64,000 nucleotides of DNA from Streptococcus sp. HPH0090 (lineage in GTDB: Bacteria > Bacillota > Bacilli > Lactobacillales > Streptococcaceae): the NCBI RefSeq assembly GCF_000411475.1, contig NZ_KE150464.1, positions 248,001 through 312,000 on the forward strand, in the 5' to 3' direction. Numbering within the stretch: position 1 is the first letter of the stretch; each line of letters begins with the position of its first letter. Below are positions 53,515-64,000 of this stretch, piece after piece. The notes below the pieces were generated by a model. That model saw only the letters and a program-made list of their open reading frames with translations. It did no database searches and was not told the origin of the DNA. The position numbers and the translations under genes are program-made.

Positions 53515-53745
53515 ATGAGTAAAAAAGACAAAAAAATTGAGATTCAATTATCAGATGCTAAAGTAGTAGTTGGAAAAGATAAGTACGATGGTTATACTTT
53601 AATGATTGGAAAAAAATTAATCGGTGAAATTGCCGAACTAGATGACCAATTTGCAATCATAAAGAATGGAAATGTCGATAGTTTTTACAAGAATCTTGAA
53701 AAAGCTGTGGAAATATTGATTGAGAACTATAATTTAGCAAAATAA
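53515..53745 (+). CDS. DUF2969 family protein
   Basis: A 76-residue basic, soluble protein typical of the lactic-acid-bacterial DUF2969 family: start SKKDKKIEIQLSDAKV, centre YTLMIGKKLIGEIAELD, end ILIENYNL. Function unknown. SD AAGAGGTATGGT. It precedes two tRNA genes and rpsA. Confidence 0.85.
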   Translation: MSKKDKKIEIQLSDAKVVVGKDKYDGYTLMIGKKLIGEIAELDDQFAIIKNGNVDSFYKNLEKAVEILIENYNLAK

Positions 53746-53748
53746 TGC

Positions 53749-53777
53749 TTGTTTTTTGCAAATTTTCATGATATAAT
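53749..53777 (+). promoter_or_regulatory. tRNA promoter
   Basis: TTGTTT (53749-53754), 17 nt and TATAAT (53772-53777, preceded by TGA) direct the tRNA-Tyr/tRNA-Gln unit. Confidence 0.65.
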
Positions 53778-53794
53778 AGTTTTCGTTGATTGTC

Positions 53795-53875
53795 GGAGAG
53801 ATAGCGAAGAGGCTAAACGCGGCGGACTGTAAATCCGCTCCTTCGGGTTCGGGGGTTCGAATCCCTCTCTCTCCA
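53795..53875 (+). tRNA. tRNA-Tyr (GTA)
   Basis: An 81-nt class II tRNA. GGAGAGA pairs with TCTCTCC, discriminator A; anticodon loop ACTGTAAAT with GTA; long variable arm CTCCTTCGGGTTC region; GGTTCGAATCC T loop. CCA is not encoded. Confidence 0.96.
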
Positions 53876-53884
53876 TATCATCAA

Positions 53885-53956
53885 TGGGGTATAGCCAAGC
53901 GGTAAGGCAAGGGACTTTGACTCCCTCATGCGTTGGTTCGAATCCAGCTACCCCAG
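53885..53956 (+). tRNA. tRNA-Gln (TTG)
   Basis: A 72-nt tRNA. TGGGGTA pairs with TACCCCA, discriminator G; anticodon TTG in ACTTTGACT; T loop GGTTCGAATCC. It lies 9 nt after tRNA-Tyr in one transcript. Confidence 0.96.
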
Positions 53957-54114
53957 TTCTTAGGTAATAAATTCAAGATAAAAAGAAAAATATCTTAGGG
54001 TATTTTATTTTTATAATTGAAGGACGTTCGAGATGTTCATGTCGTTGCGGGTGCTTAGGAAAAAAATTATAAGTATGTCAAGTTAAAAAACTTGATTGTT
54101 GGAGGATTTTTTAG
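53957..54114 (+). promoter_or_regulatory. rpsA leader region
   Basis: 158 nt between tRNA-Gln and rpsA. It contains a small hairpin CAAGTT/AACTTG (54079-54094) just before the SD TTGGAGGA, which could modulate S1 translation. No clear promoter or terminator could be assigned. Confidence 0.4.
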
Positions 54115-55317
54115 ATGAATGAATTTGAAGATTTGCTAAATAGCGTTAGCCAAGTTGAACCTGGTGATGTTGTTAGTGCTGAAGTATTGACAGTTGATGC
54201 TAATCAAGCTAACGTTGCAATCTCTGGAACTGGTGTTGAAGGTGTCTTGACTCTTCGCGAATTGACAAACGATCGCGACGCAGATATCAATGACTTTGTA
54301 AAAGTAGGTGAAGTATTTGATGTTCTTGTACTTCGTCAAGTAGTTGGTAAAGATACTGATACAGTAACATACCTTGTATCTAAAAAACGCCTTGAAGCTC
54401 GCAAAGCATGGGACAAACTTGTAGGACGCGAAGAAGAAGTTGTTACAGTTAAAGGAACTCGCGCTGTTAAAGGTGGACTTTCAGTAGAATTTGAAGGTTT
54501 GCGTGGATTTATCCCAGCTTCAATGTTGGATACTCGTTTTGTACGTAACACTGAGCGTTTTGTAGGTCAAGAATTTGAAGCTAAAATTAAAGAAGTTGAC
54601 CCTAAAGAAAACCGCTTCATCCTTTCACGTCGTGAAGTTGTAGAAGCAGCTACTGCTGCAGCTCGTGCTGAAGTATTCGGTAAATTGGCTGTTGGTGATG
54701 TTGTGACTGGTAAAGTTGCACGTATCACAAGCTTCGGTGCTTTCATCGACCTTGGTGGTGTTGATGGATTGGTTCACTTGACTGAATTGTCACACGAACG
54801 TAACGTTTCACCTAAATCAGTTGTAACTGTTGGTGAAGAAGTTGAAGTGAAAATCCTTGATCTTAACGAAGAAGAAGGACGTGTATCACTTTCACTTAAA
54901 GCAACAACACCTGGACCATGGGATGGCGTTGAGCAAAAATTGGCTAAAGGTGACGTTGTAGAAGGTACAGTTAAACGTTTGACTGACTTTGGTGCGTTTG
55001 TTGAAGTATTACCAGGTATCGATGGACTTGTTCACGTATCACAAATTTCACACAAACGTATTGAAAATCCAAAAGAAGCTCTTACTGTTGGTCAAGAAGT
55101 TACTGTTAAAGTTCTTGATGTTAACGCTGATGCAGAACGCGTATCACTTTCTATCAAAGCTCTTGAAGAACGTCCAGCTCAAGAAGAAGGACAAAACGAA
55201 GAAAAACGTGCTCCACGTCCACGTCGTCCAAAACGTCAAGAAAAACGTGACTTTGAACTTCCAGAAACACAAACTGGATTCTCAATGGCTGACTTGTTCG
55301 GTGACATCGAACTTTAA
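54115..55317 (+). CDS. rpsA: 30S ribosomal protein S1
   Basis: A 400-residue RNA-binding protein of the short Firmicute type. Four S1/OB repeats can be traced at about residues 15-85, 103-170, 190-260 and 277-347; repeats 3 and 4 are the most regular (TGKVARITSFGAFIDL, GTVKRLTDFGAFVEV). The tail has a basic stretch APRPRRPKRQEKRD. SD TTGGAGGA. It follows the tRNA unit and ends with a strong terminator. Codon use is highly biased, as for abundant proteins. Confidence 0.96.
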   Translation: MNEFEDLLNSVSQVEPGDVVSAEVLTVDANQANVAISGTGVEGVLTLRELTNDRDADINDFVKVGEVFDVLVLRQVVGKDTDTVTYLVSKKRLEARKAWDKLVGREEEVVTVKGTRAVKGGLSVEFEGLRGFIPASMLDTRFVRNTERFVGQEFEAKIKEVDPKENRFILSRREVVEAATAAARAEVFGKLAVGDVVTGKVARITSFGAFIDLGGVDGLVHLTELSHERNVSPKSVVTVGEEVEVKILDLNEEEGRVSLSLKATTPGPWDGVEQKLAKGDVVEGTVKRLTDFGAFVEVLPGIDGLVHVSQISHKRIENPKEALTVGQEVTVKVLDVNADAERVSLSIKALEERPAQEEGQNEEKRAPRPRRPKRQEKRDFELPETQTGFSMADLFGDIEL

Positions 55318-55335
55318 TCAATCAGATTTAATTAT

Positions 55336-55369
55336 AAATCCTTTGTTGTTAAAACAAGGGATTTTTCTT
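55336..55369 (+). terminator. rpsA terminator
   Basis: AAATCCTTTGTT and AACAAGGGATTT form a 12-bp stem with one G·U pair, 5-nt loop and T's after. Confidence 0.9.
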
Positions 55370-55387
55370 TTTTCAACTAGTATTTTT

Positions 55388-55403
55388 TGATATAATGGTT
55401 TTA
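55388..55403 (+). promoter_or_regulatory. Leaderless promoter of the GAF-dnaX operon
   Basis: TGATATAAT (TATAAT 55391-55396) is followed by six bases and ATG 55403; no SD. Confidence 0.6.
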
Positions 55404-55900
55404 TGTTATATTCCGAAAAAGAATCAATTTATCAGATGGTAAATGCCCAGCTCACTGCGCTTTTAGATACCGAGTCTAATGTATTGGCTAATCTTTCAAA
55501 TGCTAGTGCTCTTCTAAAAATGAACTTTCCTCATACTGTTTTTTCAGGATTCTATTTATATGACGGAAATGAGCTCATTTTAGGACCTTTTCAAGGTGGA
55601 GTTTCATGTGTTAGAATCCCACTTGGAAAAGGAGTTTGTGGGGAGTCTGCGGCTATCCGTCAAACAGTTATCGTTGGGGATGTAAAGACCTATCCCAACT
55701 ATATTTCTTGCGATAGTAGTGCTCATAGTGAGATTGTTCTTCCAATGGTAAAAGATGGACAGCTTCTCGGAGTGTTAGATTTGGATTCATCTTGTGTAGA
55801 TGATTATGATCACATTGATCAACAGTATTTAGAAGAGTTTGTTACCATTTTGTTAGAAAAAACAGAATGGACATTTTCAATGTATGAGGAGAAAGCATAA
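55403..55900 (+). CDS. Free methionine-(R)-sulfoxide reductase-like GAF protein
   Basis: A 165-residue single GAF-domain protein with the fRMsr cysteine set: Cys in VSCVRIPLG (about residue 72), in [10 protein letters not shown] (about 83) and in [11 protein letters not shown] (about 117), the last the likely catalytic Cys. These residues reduce free Met-R-O in fRMsr enzymes. Its stop overlaps the dnaX start (TAATG), so both are co-translated. It has no SD and a -10 box 6 nt from ATG. The enzymatic call rests on motif conservation. Confidence 0.88.
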   Translation: MLYSEKESIYQMVNAQLTALLDTESNVLANLSNASALLKMNFPHTVFSGFYLYDGNELILGPFQGGVSCVRIPLGKGVCGESAAIRQTVIVGDVKTYPNYISCDSSAHSEIVLPMVKDGQLLGVLDLDSSCVDDYDHIDQQYLEEFVTILLEKTEWTFSMYEEKA

Positions 55901-57564
55901 TGTATCAGGCGCTTTATCGAAAGTATAGAAGTCAAAATTTTTCACAGCTAGTGGGCCAGGAAGTTATTGCTCGAACCCTTAAACAGGCTGTGGAACAAGA
56001 TAAAATCAGTCATGCCTACCTATTTTCAGGTCCTCGTGGAACAGGTAAAACCAGTGTAGCCAAGATTTTTGCCAAGGCAATGAACTGTCCGAATCAAGAA
56101 GGGGGAGAACCTTGCAATAACTGTTATATCTGTCAAGCTGTCACAGAAGGAAGTTTGGAAGATGTTATCGAGATGGATGCGGCTTCTAATAATGGAGTTG
56201 ATGAAATCCGTGATATTCGTGACAAATCAACTTATGCTCCGAGTATAGCTCAGTACAAGGTCTATATCATTGACGAGGTCCACATGCTTTCAACAGGTGC
56301 CTTTAATGCCCTTTTGAAAACACTGGAAGAACCTACTCCAAATGTCGTTTTTATACTGGCGACTACAGAGTTGCATAAAATTCCTGCAACTATCTTGTCT
56401 CGCGTTCAACGCTTCGAGTTTAAGTCTATTAAGACGCAGGATATTCGTGATCATATCTTCCAGATTTTGGAAAAAGAAGGAATTGATTACGAAACAGAAG
56501 CTGTTGAAATTATTGCTCGACGAGCTGAAGGCGGGATGCGGGATGCCTTGTCTATCTTAGACCAGGCATTAAGCTTAACACAAGAACCTACTCTTACTAC
56601 AGCAGTTTCTGAGGAAATCACTGGGACCATTAGTTTAAGTGCTTTGGACGATTATGTTGCTTCTTTAGCACAAAAGAATGTAACAGGTGCTTTGGAACAA
56701 CTTGATCTGATTTTTGAGAATGGAAAGAGCATGACACGGTTTATAGTGGATTTACTACAATACTTACGTGATATCTTAATTGTTCAAGCAGGTGGAGAGA
56801 ATACTCACCATAGTGATGTATTTGAGAGAAATTTAGACCTTCCGCAGGATATCTTGTTTGAGATGATTAGTCTTGCTACTAAAAGTCTGGCTGATATTAA
56901 GGCTAGCTTACAACCTAAGATTTATGCTGAAATGATGACCATTCGTTTGGCAGAAATTGATTCACAGCCAGAACTTTCAGGTGTCGTGGCTGAAGAGCTA
57001 TCTTCTCTTCGAGAAGAAGTTACACGATTGAAACAAGCTCTTGCCAATGTTGGTTCTAATCCTAAACAAACTGCTTCTACACCAAGTCGTCCGACGAACA
57101 GTAAGTCCATCTATCGTGTAGACAGAAACAAGGTGCAGTCTATTCTTCAAGAAGCGGTAGAAAATCCAGACTTAGCTCGTCAAAACCTAATTCGTCTTCA
57201 GAATGCTTGGGGTGAAGTTATTGAAAGCTTATCAGGACCAGATAAGGCACTTTTGGCTGGTTCTCAACCAGTTGCTGCTAATGAACACCATGCGATTTTG
57301 GCTTTTGAATCGAATTTCAATGCTGGTCAAACCATGAAACGAGACAATCTCAACACTATGTTTGGCAATATTCTTAGCCGAGCTGCTGGTTTTTCTCCAG
57401 AGATTCTCGCTATTTCCATGGAAGAATGGAAGGAAGTTCGAGCTGCATTTTCTAGCCGAGCTAAAGGTTCTCAAGAACAAGTCGCTAAGGAGGAGTCCGA
57501 GGAATCAATTCTTCCTCAAGGTTTTGAATTTTTAGCAGATAAAGTGACTATAACAGAAGACTAA
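55900..57564 (+). CDS. dnaX: DNA polymerase III subunit gamma/tau
   Basis: A 554-residue clamp-loader ATPase. Walker A GPRGTGKTS (about residue 45), four zinc-binding Cys in the CPNQEGGEPCNNCYIC stretch, Walker B IIDEVHML and the sensor TILSRVQRFEF are present; a τ-like C-terminal part (about 370-554) follows a Ser/Thr/Pro-rich linker. No slippery A-run typical of E. coli frameshifting is evident. SD GAGGAGAAAGC. It is followed by a small gene 22 nt later. Confidence 0.95.
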   Translation: MYQALYRKYRSQNFSQLVGQEVIARTLKQAVEQDKISHAYLFSGPRGTGKTSVAKIFAKAMNCPNQEGGEPCNNCYICQAVTEGSLEDVIEMDAASNNGVDEIRDIRDKSTYAPSIAQYKVYIIDEVHMLSTGAFNALLKTLEEPTPNVVFILATTELHKIPATILSRVQRFEFKSIKTQDIRDHIFQILEKEGIDYETEAVEIIARRAEGGMRDALSILDQALSLTQEPTLTTAVSEEITGTISLSALDDYVASLAQKNVTGALEQLDLIFENGKSMTRFIVDLLQYLRDILIVQAGGENTHHSDVFERNLDLPQDILFEMISLATKSLADIKASLQPKIYAEMMTIRLAEIDSQPELSGVVAEELSSLREEVTRLKQALANVGSNPKQTASTPSRPTNSKSIYRVDRNKVQSILQEAVENPDLARQNLIRLQNAWGEVIESLSGPDKALLAGSQPVAANEHHAILAFESNFNAGQTMKRDNLNTMFGNILSRAAGFSPEILAISMEEWKEVRAAFSSRAKGSQEQVAKEESEESILPQGFEFLADKVTITED

Positions 57565-57586
57565 AAGGAATTTGTGGTAAAAGACT

Positions 57587-57781
57587 ATGAACCGACAACA
57601 ATTTATTATCATGGCCTTATTTACTGCTGCTGAGACTTATTTCTTTAATGAATCCATAATGGAGCAACGGTATATCGTGGCCTTGCTTTGGGCTATTTTG
57701 ATCCTGAGAAATTTTCGCGTGAGCTATATCATGGGTAAAATTGTGAGCGCTATAGATGATCATTTTCAAGGGAAGAAGTAG
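57587..57781 (+). CDS. DUF3272 family small membrane protein
   Basis: A 64-residue protein with one or two hydrophobic segments (about 5-17 and 29-43), matching the streptococcal DUF3272 family in length and in the ILILRNFRVSYIMGK segment. Function unknown. The SD is weak (GTGGTAAAAG). It sits in the dnaX transcript and ends at a terminator. Confidence 0.8.
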   Translation: MNRQQFIIMALFTAAETYFFNESIMEQRYIVALLWAILILRNFRVSYIMGKIVSAIDDHFQGKK

Positions 57782-57803
57782 CTCCTAGCTTCTAGACAAA
57801 ATC

Positions 57804-57826
57804 AAAGCCTTTTAGGCTTTTTTTTG
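57804..57826 (+). terminator. dnaX operon terminator
   Basis: AAAGCC, loop TTTTA and GGCTTT followed by T's. Confidence 0.82.
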
Positions 57827-57827
57827 T

Positions 57828-57881
57828 TATACTATAAAGGTATATTTATTGACATTTTACCGTATTTTTCTAGGGGATTTT
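57828..57881 (+). promoter_or_regulatory. suf operon promoter region
   Basis: TATACT (57828-57833) and, further on, TTGACA (57849-57854) with the poor -10 candidates TAGGGG (57871) or GATTTT (57876). The exact promoter is undecided; no known Fe-S regulator site is recognised. Confidence 0.35.
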
Positions 57882-57936
57882 AAAAGGTTAAGTTTCAGGT
57901 AAATACAGTAAAAAGGATGAAAAGAAAGGAACAATC

Positions 57937-58707
57937 ATGTCAGTATTAGAGATCAAAGATCTTCATGTTGAAATTGAAGGAAAAGAAATTTTAAAAGGGG
58001 TCAACCTGACTCTTAAAACAGGGGAAATTGCAGCTATCATGGGACCAAATGGTACCGGTAAGTCTACCCTTTCAGCTGCAATTATGGGAAACCCAAACTA
58101 TGAAGTCACTAAAGGTGAAGTCTTGTTTGACGGTGTAAATATTCTTGAATTGGAAGTTGATGAGCGTGCTCGTATGGGACTTTTCCTTGCTATGCAATAC
58201 CCATCAGAAATTCCTGGAATCACCAATGCTGAATTTCTTCGTGCAGCCATGAATGCTGGTAAAGAAGATGACGAAAAGATTTCAGTTCGTGAATTTATTA
58301 CTAAGCTAGACGAAAAAATGGAATTGCTCAACATGAAAGAAGAAATGGCAGAGCGTTACCTCAACGAAGGATTCTCTGGTGGTGAGAAAAAACGTAATGA
58401 AATTCTACAACTCTTGATGTTGGAACCAACTTTTGCCCTTCTTGACGAGATTGACTCAGGCCTTGATATCGATGCTCTTAAAGTTGTTTCTAAAGGTGTC
58501 AATGCTATGCGTGGCGAAGGCTTTGGTGCAATGATCATTACTCACTACCAACGTCTCTTGAACTATATCACGCCAGATGTAGTACACGTTATGATGGAAG
58601 GTCGTGTTGTACTTTCTGGTGGTCCAGAATTGGCTGCACGTTTGGAACGTGAAGGATACGCAAAATTAGCTGAAGAACTTGGCTACGACTACAAGGAAGA
58701 ATTGTAA
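57937..58707 (+). CDS. sufC: Fe-S cluster assembly ATPase SufC
   Basis: A 256-residue ABC-type ATPase of the SufBCD scaffold. Walker A GPNGTGKST (about residue 36), the Q-loop FLAMQYPSEIPG, signature FSGGEKKRNE, Walker B FALLDEIDSGLD and H-loop ITHYQ are all present; FSGGEKKRNE and DEIDSGLDID are SufC-specific. SD GAAAGGAAC. First gene of sufCDSUB. Confidence 0.97.
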   Translation: MSVLEIKDLHVEIEGKEILKGVNLTLKTGEIAAIMGPNGTGKSTLSAAIMGNPNYEVTKGEVLFDGVNILELEVDERARMGLFLAMQYPSEIPGITNAEFLRAAMNAGKEDDEKISVREFITKLDEKMELLNMKEEMAERYLNEGFSGGEKKRNEILQLLMLEPTFALLDEIDSGLDIDALKVVSKGVNAMRGEGFGAMIITHYQRLLNYITPDVVHVMMEGRVVLSGGPELAARLEREGYAKLAEELGYDYKEEL

Positions 58708-58734
58708 TTCGCTCGTATCTTTTAGGAGAAGTAA

Positions 58735-61661
<2,927 letters not shown>

Positions 61662-61718
61662 GACAAAGTTTCTTTGTTTTATTAATCATAAGTAATGAAG
61701 AATGAAAGAAAGGATATT

Positions 61719-63131
61719 ATGGCTGAAGAAAGAGTAGAACCAAAACCAATTGACCTTGGTGAATATAAATTTGGTTTCCATGATGATGTAGAGCCTGTCC
61801 TATCGACAGGAAAAGGATTGAATGAAGATGTCATTCGTGAACTATCAGCTGCTAAGGGTGAGCCTGAGTGGATGTTAGAATTCCGTTTGAAGTCTTATGA
61901 AACCTTTAAAAAAATGCCCATGCAAACATGGGGAGCAGACTTGTCAGAGATTGATTTTGATGACTTGATTTACTACCAAAAACCATCTGATAAACCAGCT
62001 CGTTCTTGGGATGAAGTTCCTGAAAAAATCAAAGAAACCTTTGAACGTATTGGGATTCCTGAAGCTGAGCGTGCTTATCTTGCTGGAGCTTCTGCACAGT
62101 ATGAGTCAGAAGTGGTTTACCACAACATGAAGGAAGAATTCCAGAAATTGGGTATTATCTTTACTGATACAGATTCTGCCCTCAAAGAGTACCCAGACTT
62201 GTTTAAACAGTACTTTGCTAAGTTAGTGCCGCCGACAGATAACAAGTTAGCTGCCCTCAACTCAGCAGTATGGTCAGGTGGAACCTTTATTTATGTTCCT
62301 AAAGGTGTGAAAGTTGATATTCCCCTACAAACCTACTTCCGTATCAACAACGAAAATACTGGTCAGTTTGAACGTACCTTGATTATCGTTGATGAAGGAG
62401 CAAGCGTCCACTATGTAGAAGGATGTACAGCACCAACTTATTCAAGTAACAGCTTGCATGCTGCCATTGTAGAAATCTTTGCCTTGGACGGAGCTTACAT
62501 GCGTTATACAACCATCCAAAACTGGTCTGATAACGTCTATAACTTGGTAACAAAACGTGCAAAAGCCTTGAAAGATGCGACTGTTGAGTGGATTGATGGG
62601 AACTTAGGTGCCAAAACAACCATGAAATATCCATCTGTTTACTTAGATGGAGAAGGAGCGCGTGGCACCATGCTTTCGATTGCCTTTGCAAATGCTGGTC
62701 AACACCAAGATACTGGTGCTAAGATGATCCACAATGCGCCACATACAAGCTCGTCTATCGTATCTAAATCCATCGCCAAAGGCGGAGGGAAGGTTGACTA
62801 TCGTGGACAAGTAACCTTTAACAAGAACTCTAAGAAATCTGTTTCTCACATCGAGTGTGATACCATTATCATGGATGACTTGTCAGCATCAGATACTATT
62901 CCGTTCAATGAAATCCATAACTCACAAGTAGCTTTGGAACACGAAGCCAAAGTATCTAAGATTTCAGAAGAACAACTCTATTATCTCATGAGCCGTGGTT
63001 TGTCAGAGTCTGAGGCAACTGAGATGATCGTTATGGGATTTGTAGAGCCCTTCACTAAAGAACTACCAATGGAATATGCTGTTGAGCTTAACCGCTTGAT
63101 TAGCTATGAAATGGAAGGGTCAGTCGGGTAA
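61719..63131 (+). CDS. sufB: Fe-S cluster assembly protein SufB
   Basis: A 470-residue β-helix scaffold on which clusters are built. Signatures include [22 protein letters not shown] with the sulfur-accepting Cys (about residue 231), and [20 protein letters not shown] (about 375-394). ATG 61719 ([10 protein letters not shown]) follows AAAGGATATT; the earlier in-frame ATG at 61695 has no SD. Last of the five suf genes, followed by an uncharacterised gene. Confidence 0.97.
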   Translation: MAEERVEPKPIDLGEYKFGFHDDVEPVLSTGKGLNEDVIRELSAAKGEPEWMLEFRLKSYETFKKMPMQTWGADLSEIDFDDLIYYQKPSDKPARSWDEVPEKIKETFERIGIPEAERAYLAGASAQYESEVVYHNMKEEFQKLGIIFTDTDSALKEYPDLFKQYFAKLVPPTDNKLAALNSAVWSGGTFIYVPKGVKVDIPLQTYFRINNENTGQFERTLIIVDEGASVHYVEGCTAPTYSSNSLHAAIVEIFALDGAYMRYTTIQNWSDNVYNLVTKRAKALKDATVEWIDGNLGAKTTMKYPSVYLDGEGARGTMLSIAFANAGQHQDTGAKMIHNAPHTSSSIVSKSIAKGGGKVDYRGQVTFNKNSKKSVSHIECDTIIMDDLSASDTIPFNEIHNSQVALEHEAKVSKISEEQLYYLMSRGLSESEATEMIVMGFVEPFTKELPMEYAVELNRLISYEMEGSVG

Positions 63132-63150
63132 AAACCAAAAGGAGAAGCAA

Positions 63151-63720
63151 ATGGGATTCTTAAAAAAATTATTTGGTAATATCGAGAAAGCAAATAAAGG
63201 AGAAATTTCTGCTGAGGAAATTGTTCCACCTTTTACAATTGATTTAGTAGAAGAAGCTGATGATTATTGGAGACAAATGGAACAAAATCTCCTTATAAAC
63301 GCTGTCAAGGCTGTTGGTGGTCCAGAGGCAGTGGAACGTGCTTTTGTTCTTACCAATTTTAAGAAAAATCAAGAAACCTTTGAGCTCTTTTATCAGGTGG
63401 ATGGTCAATTACTTTCTTGGAGAGAGATGGATGAAAGTGTTGTCGATAAAATTAGCAATCAACTTCTACCACAAGCAGCAGAAGTAGCGTGTGCAGTAAA
63501 TGAGAATTATGAAGAAGCTGGTGTTCCAGTCATTGACTACGCTATGCTTCAGTTTGAAACTGCAACTATGGCTTGGTTTGGTCGGAAGATTACAATAACT
63601 TCTCCAGAAGCCAAATTAACTTTTGAAGAATTAGTATCTGGATGGCGCGCTATTTTGGAACAAGAAATTCCAAATCGTCCTTTAGATAGTGACCGTCCGT
63701 TCCCATACTACGAAGTCTAA
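63151..63720 (+). CDS. Uncharacterised protein behind sufB
   Basis: A 189-residue soluble, acidic protein I do not recognise. It starts MGFLKKLFGNIEKANKG, a basic amphipathic stretch, and ends RPLDSDRPFPYYEV. The middle is mixed α/β without cysteines in a metal pattern (a single Cys in EVACAVNEN). ATG 63151 follows AAAAGGAGAAGCAA, 19 nt after sufB with no terminator between, so it is very probably in the suf transcript. A role in Fe-S biology is possible only by position. Confidence 0.7.
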   Translation: MGFLKKLFGNIEKANKGEISAEEIVPPFTIDLVEEADDYWRQMEQNLLINAVKAVGGPEAVERAFVLTNFKKNQETFELFYQVDGQLLSWREMDESVVDKISNQLLPQAAEVACAVNENYEEAGVPVIDYAMLQFETATMAWFGRKITITSPEAKLTFEELVSGWRAILEQEIPNRPLDSDRPFPYYEV

Positions 63721-63747
63721 TAACTGTCGAATTTTAACTAGAAATAA

Positions 63748-63781
63748 AAACTGAGCAAATACTAAATTGTTCAGTTTTTTT
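63748..63781 (+). terminator. suf operon terminator
   Basis: AAACTGAGCAA and TTGTTCAGTTT pair over 11 bp (one G·U) with an 8-nt loop and T's after. Confidence 0.85.
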
Positions 63782-63799
63782 GATACAACTTTATAAATA

Positions 63800-63828
63800 T
63801 TCACAAAATCCATTATTTGTGGTAAAAT
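63800..63828 (+). promoter_or_regulatory. APC permease promoter
   Basis: TTCACA (63800-63805), 17 nt and TGTGGTAAAAT with TAAAAT at 63823-63828, 29 nt before the start codon. Confidence 0.65.
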
Positions 63829-63857
63829 AAAACAATTATTGTTAGTGGAGATCAATT

Positions 63858-64000
63858 ATGAATATTTTTAGAACCAAAGACGTAAGTCTAGGTAAAACAG
63901 AGATGCATCGTCATCTGAAATTATGGGATTTAATTCTCTTGGGAATTGGCGCCATGGTGGGAACAGGTATCTTTACCATTACAGGTACAGCTGCGGCAAC
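63858..64000 (+). CDS. APC-family amino-acid permease, 5' end only
   Basis: The first 47 residues (MNIFRTKDVSLGKTEMHRHL then DLILLGIGAMVGTGIF) are visible before the window ends. The GIGAMVGTGIF segment is the first-helix substrate-binding motif of APC/CAT-type amino-acid permeases. SD GTGGAGATC. The rest lies outside, so substrate and completeness are unknown. Confidence 0.85.
   Translation, partial: MNIFRTKDVSLGKTEMHRHLKLWDLILLGIGAMVGTGIFTITGTAAA

Noticed and set aside
54010..54080. Cysteine-codon-rich frame (RCSCRCGCLG) in the rpsA leader, as a possible Cys-sensing leader peptide
   Set aside because: It lacks an ATG/GTG/TTG start with SD in that frame and has no terminator or antiterminator pair after it; probably chance reading of a structured leader.
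55900..57564. Programmed frameshift in dnaX producing gamma and tau
   Set aside because: No A-AAA-AAG-type slippery run with a following stem was found.

Overview
The window is a low-GC Firmicute chromosome segment from a viridans Streptococcus of the mitis/oralis/pneumoniae group. The evidence is the ciaRH two-component pair behind pepN, a CiaR/CiaH pair of pneumococcal length, the gor–MacAB-like efflux–metG block, the parE…parC–ilvE…pcp–rpsA–dnaX–sufCDSUB order, and Streptococcus-specific small families (DUF3270, DUF2969, DUF3272). ParC carries Gly52 and Asp91, which from memory are the residues usual in viridans streptococci rather than S. pneumoniae. Species level cannot be settled from this sequence alone.

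Layout. 1-8.8 kb: tail of a PC4/YdbC-like gene, bioY, gor, a three-gene MacA/MacB-type efflux operon, metG and an aldo/keto reductase. 8.8-13.5 kb: a DNA/RNA non-specific endonuclease lipoprotein gene broken by a stop exactly at the lipobox cysteine, three small metabolic genes (DUF2829, SDR, ASCH) and a large LPXTG adhesin with a Cna_B domain and Thr/Ser repeats. 14-21.2 kb: pepN, ciaR-ciaH, DUF3270, and an HrtBA-like ABC exporter behind a dyad-overlapped promoter. 21.3-28.5 kb: a U32 protein, then a nucleoside/pentose salvage cluster (rpiA, deoB, DUF1697, punA, ClC channel, glutamine amidotransferase, deoD). 28.5-30.8 kb: a P-loop kinase-like gene, rpsT, coaA and a small membrane protein. 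30.8-38.6 kb: a second nucleoside block (methyltransferase, pdp, deoC, cdd, and the PnrA/Nup nucleoside ABC importer). 38.6-49 kb: plsY, a polar amino-acid ABC importer, parE, an AT-rich orphan gene of unknown function, parC and ilvE. 49-54 kb: an orphan oligopeptide-binding lipoprotein, DUF969/DUF979/pcp, DUF2969 and two tRNAs. 54-64 kb: rpsA, a free-methionine-sulfoxide-reductase-like GAF protein, dnaX, DUF3272, the sufCDSUB iron-sulfur operon, an uncharacterised gene and the start of an APC permease.

How the genes work together: the two nucleoside blocks form a complete uptake and salvage route. PnrA-Nup imports nucleosides; Cdd, Pdp, PunA and DeoD release bases and pentose phosphates; DeoB, DeoC and RpiA feed the pentoses into central metabolism. 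OppA-like lipoprotein, PepN and Pcp suggest peptide use. The Suf operon supplies Fe-S clusters.

Most notable observation: deoD and parC, almost 18 kb apart and functionally unrelated, are both preceded by the same roughly 100-nt structured leader. Five stacked helices can be drawn in both copies, with compensatory base-pair changes, and the start codon just 3' of the structure has no Shine-Dalgarno sequence; an SD-like sequence instead sits 5' of the structure. This looks like an undescribed cis-acting RNA element, although I could not search databases. A second pattern is a set of four genes (U32 gene, methyltransferase gene, plsY, GAF gene) whose -10 box lies only 6-7 nt from the start codon, predicting leaderless mRNAs.
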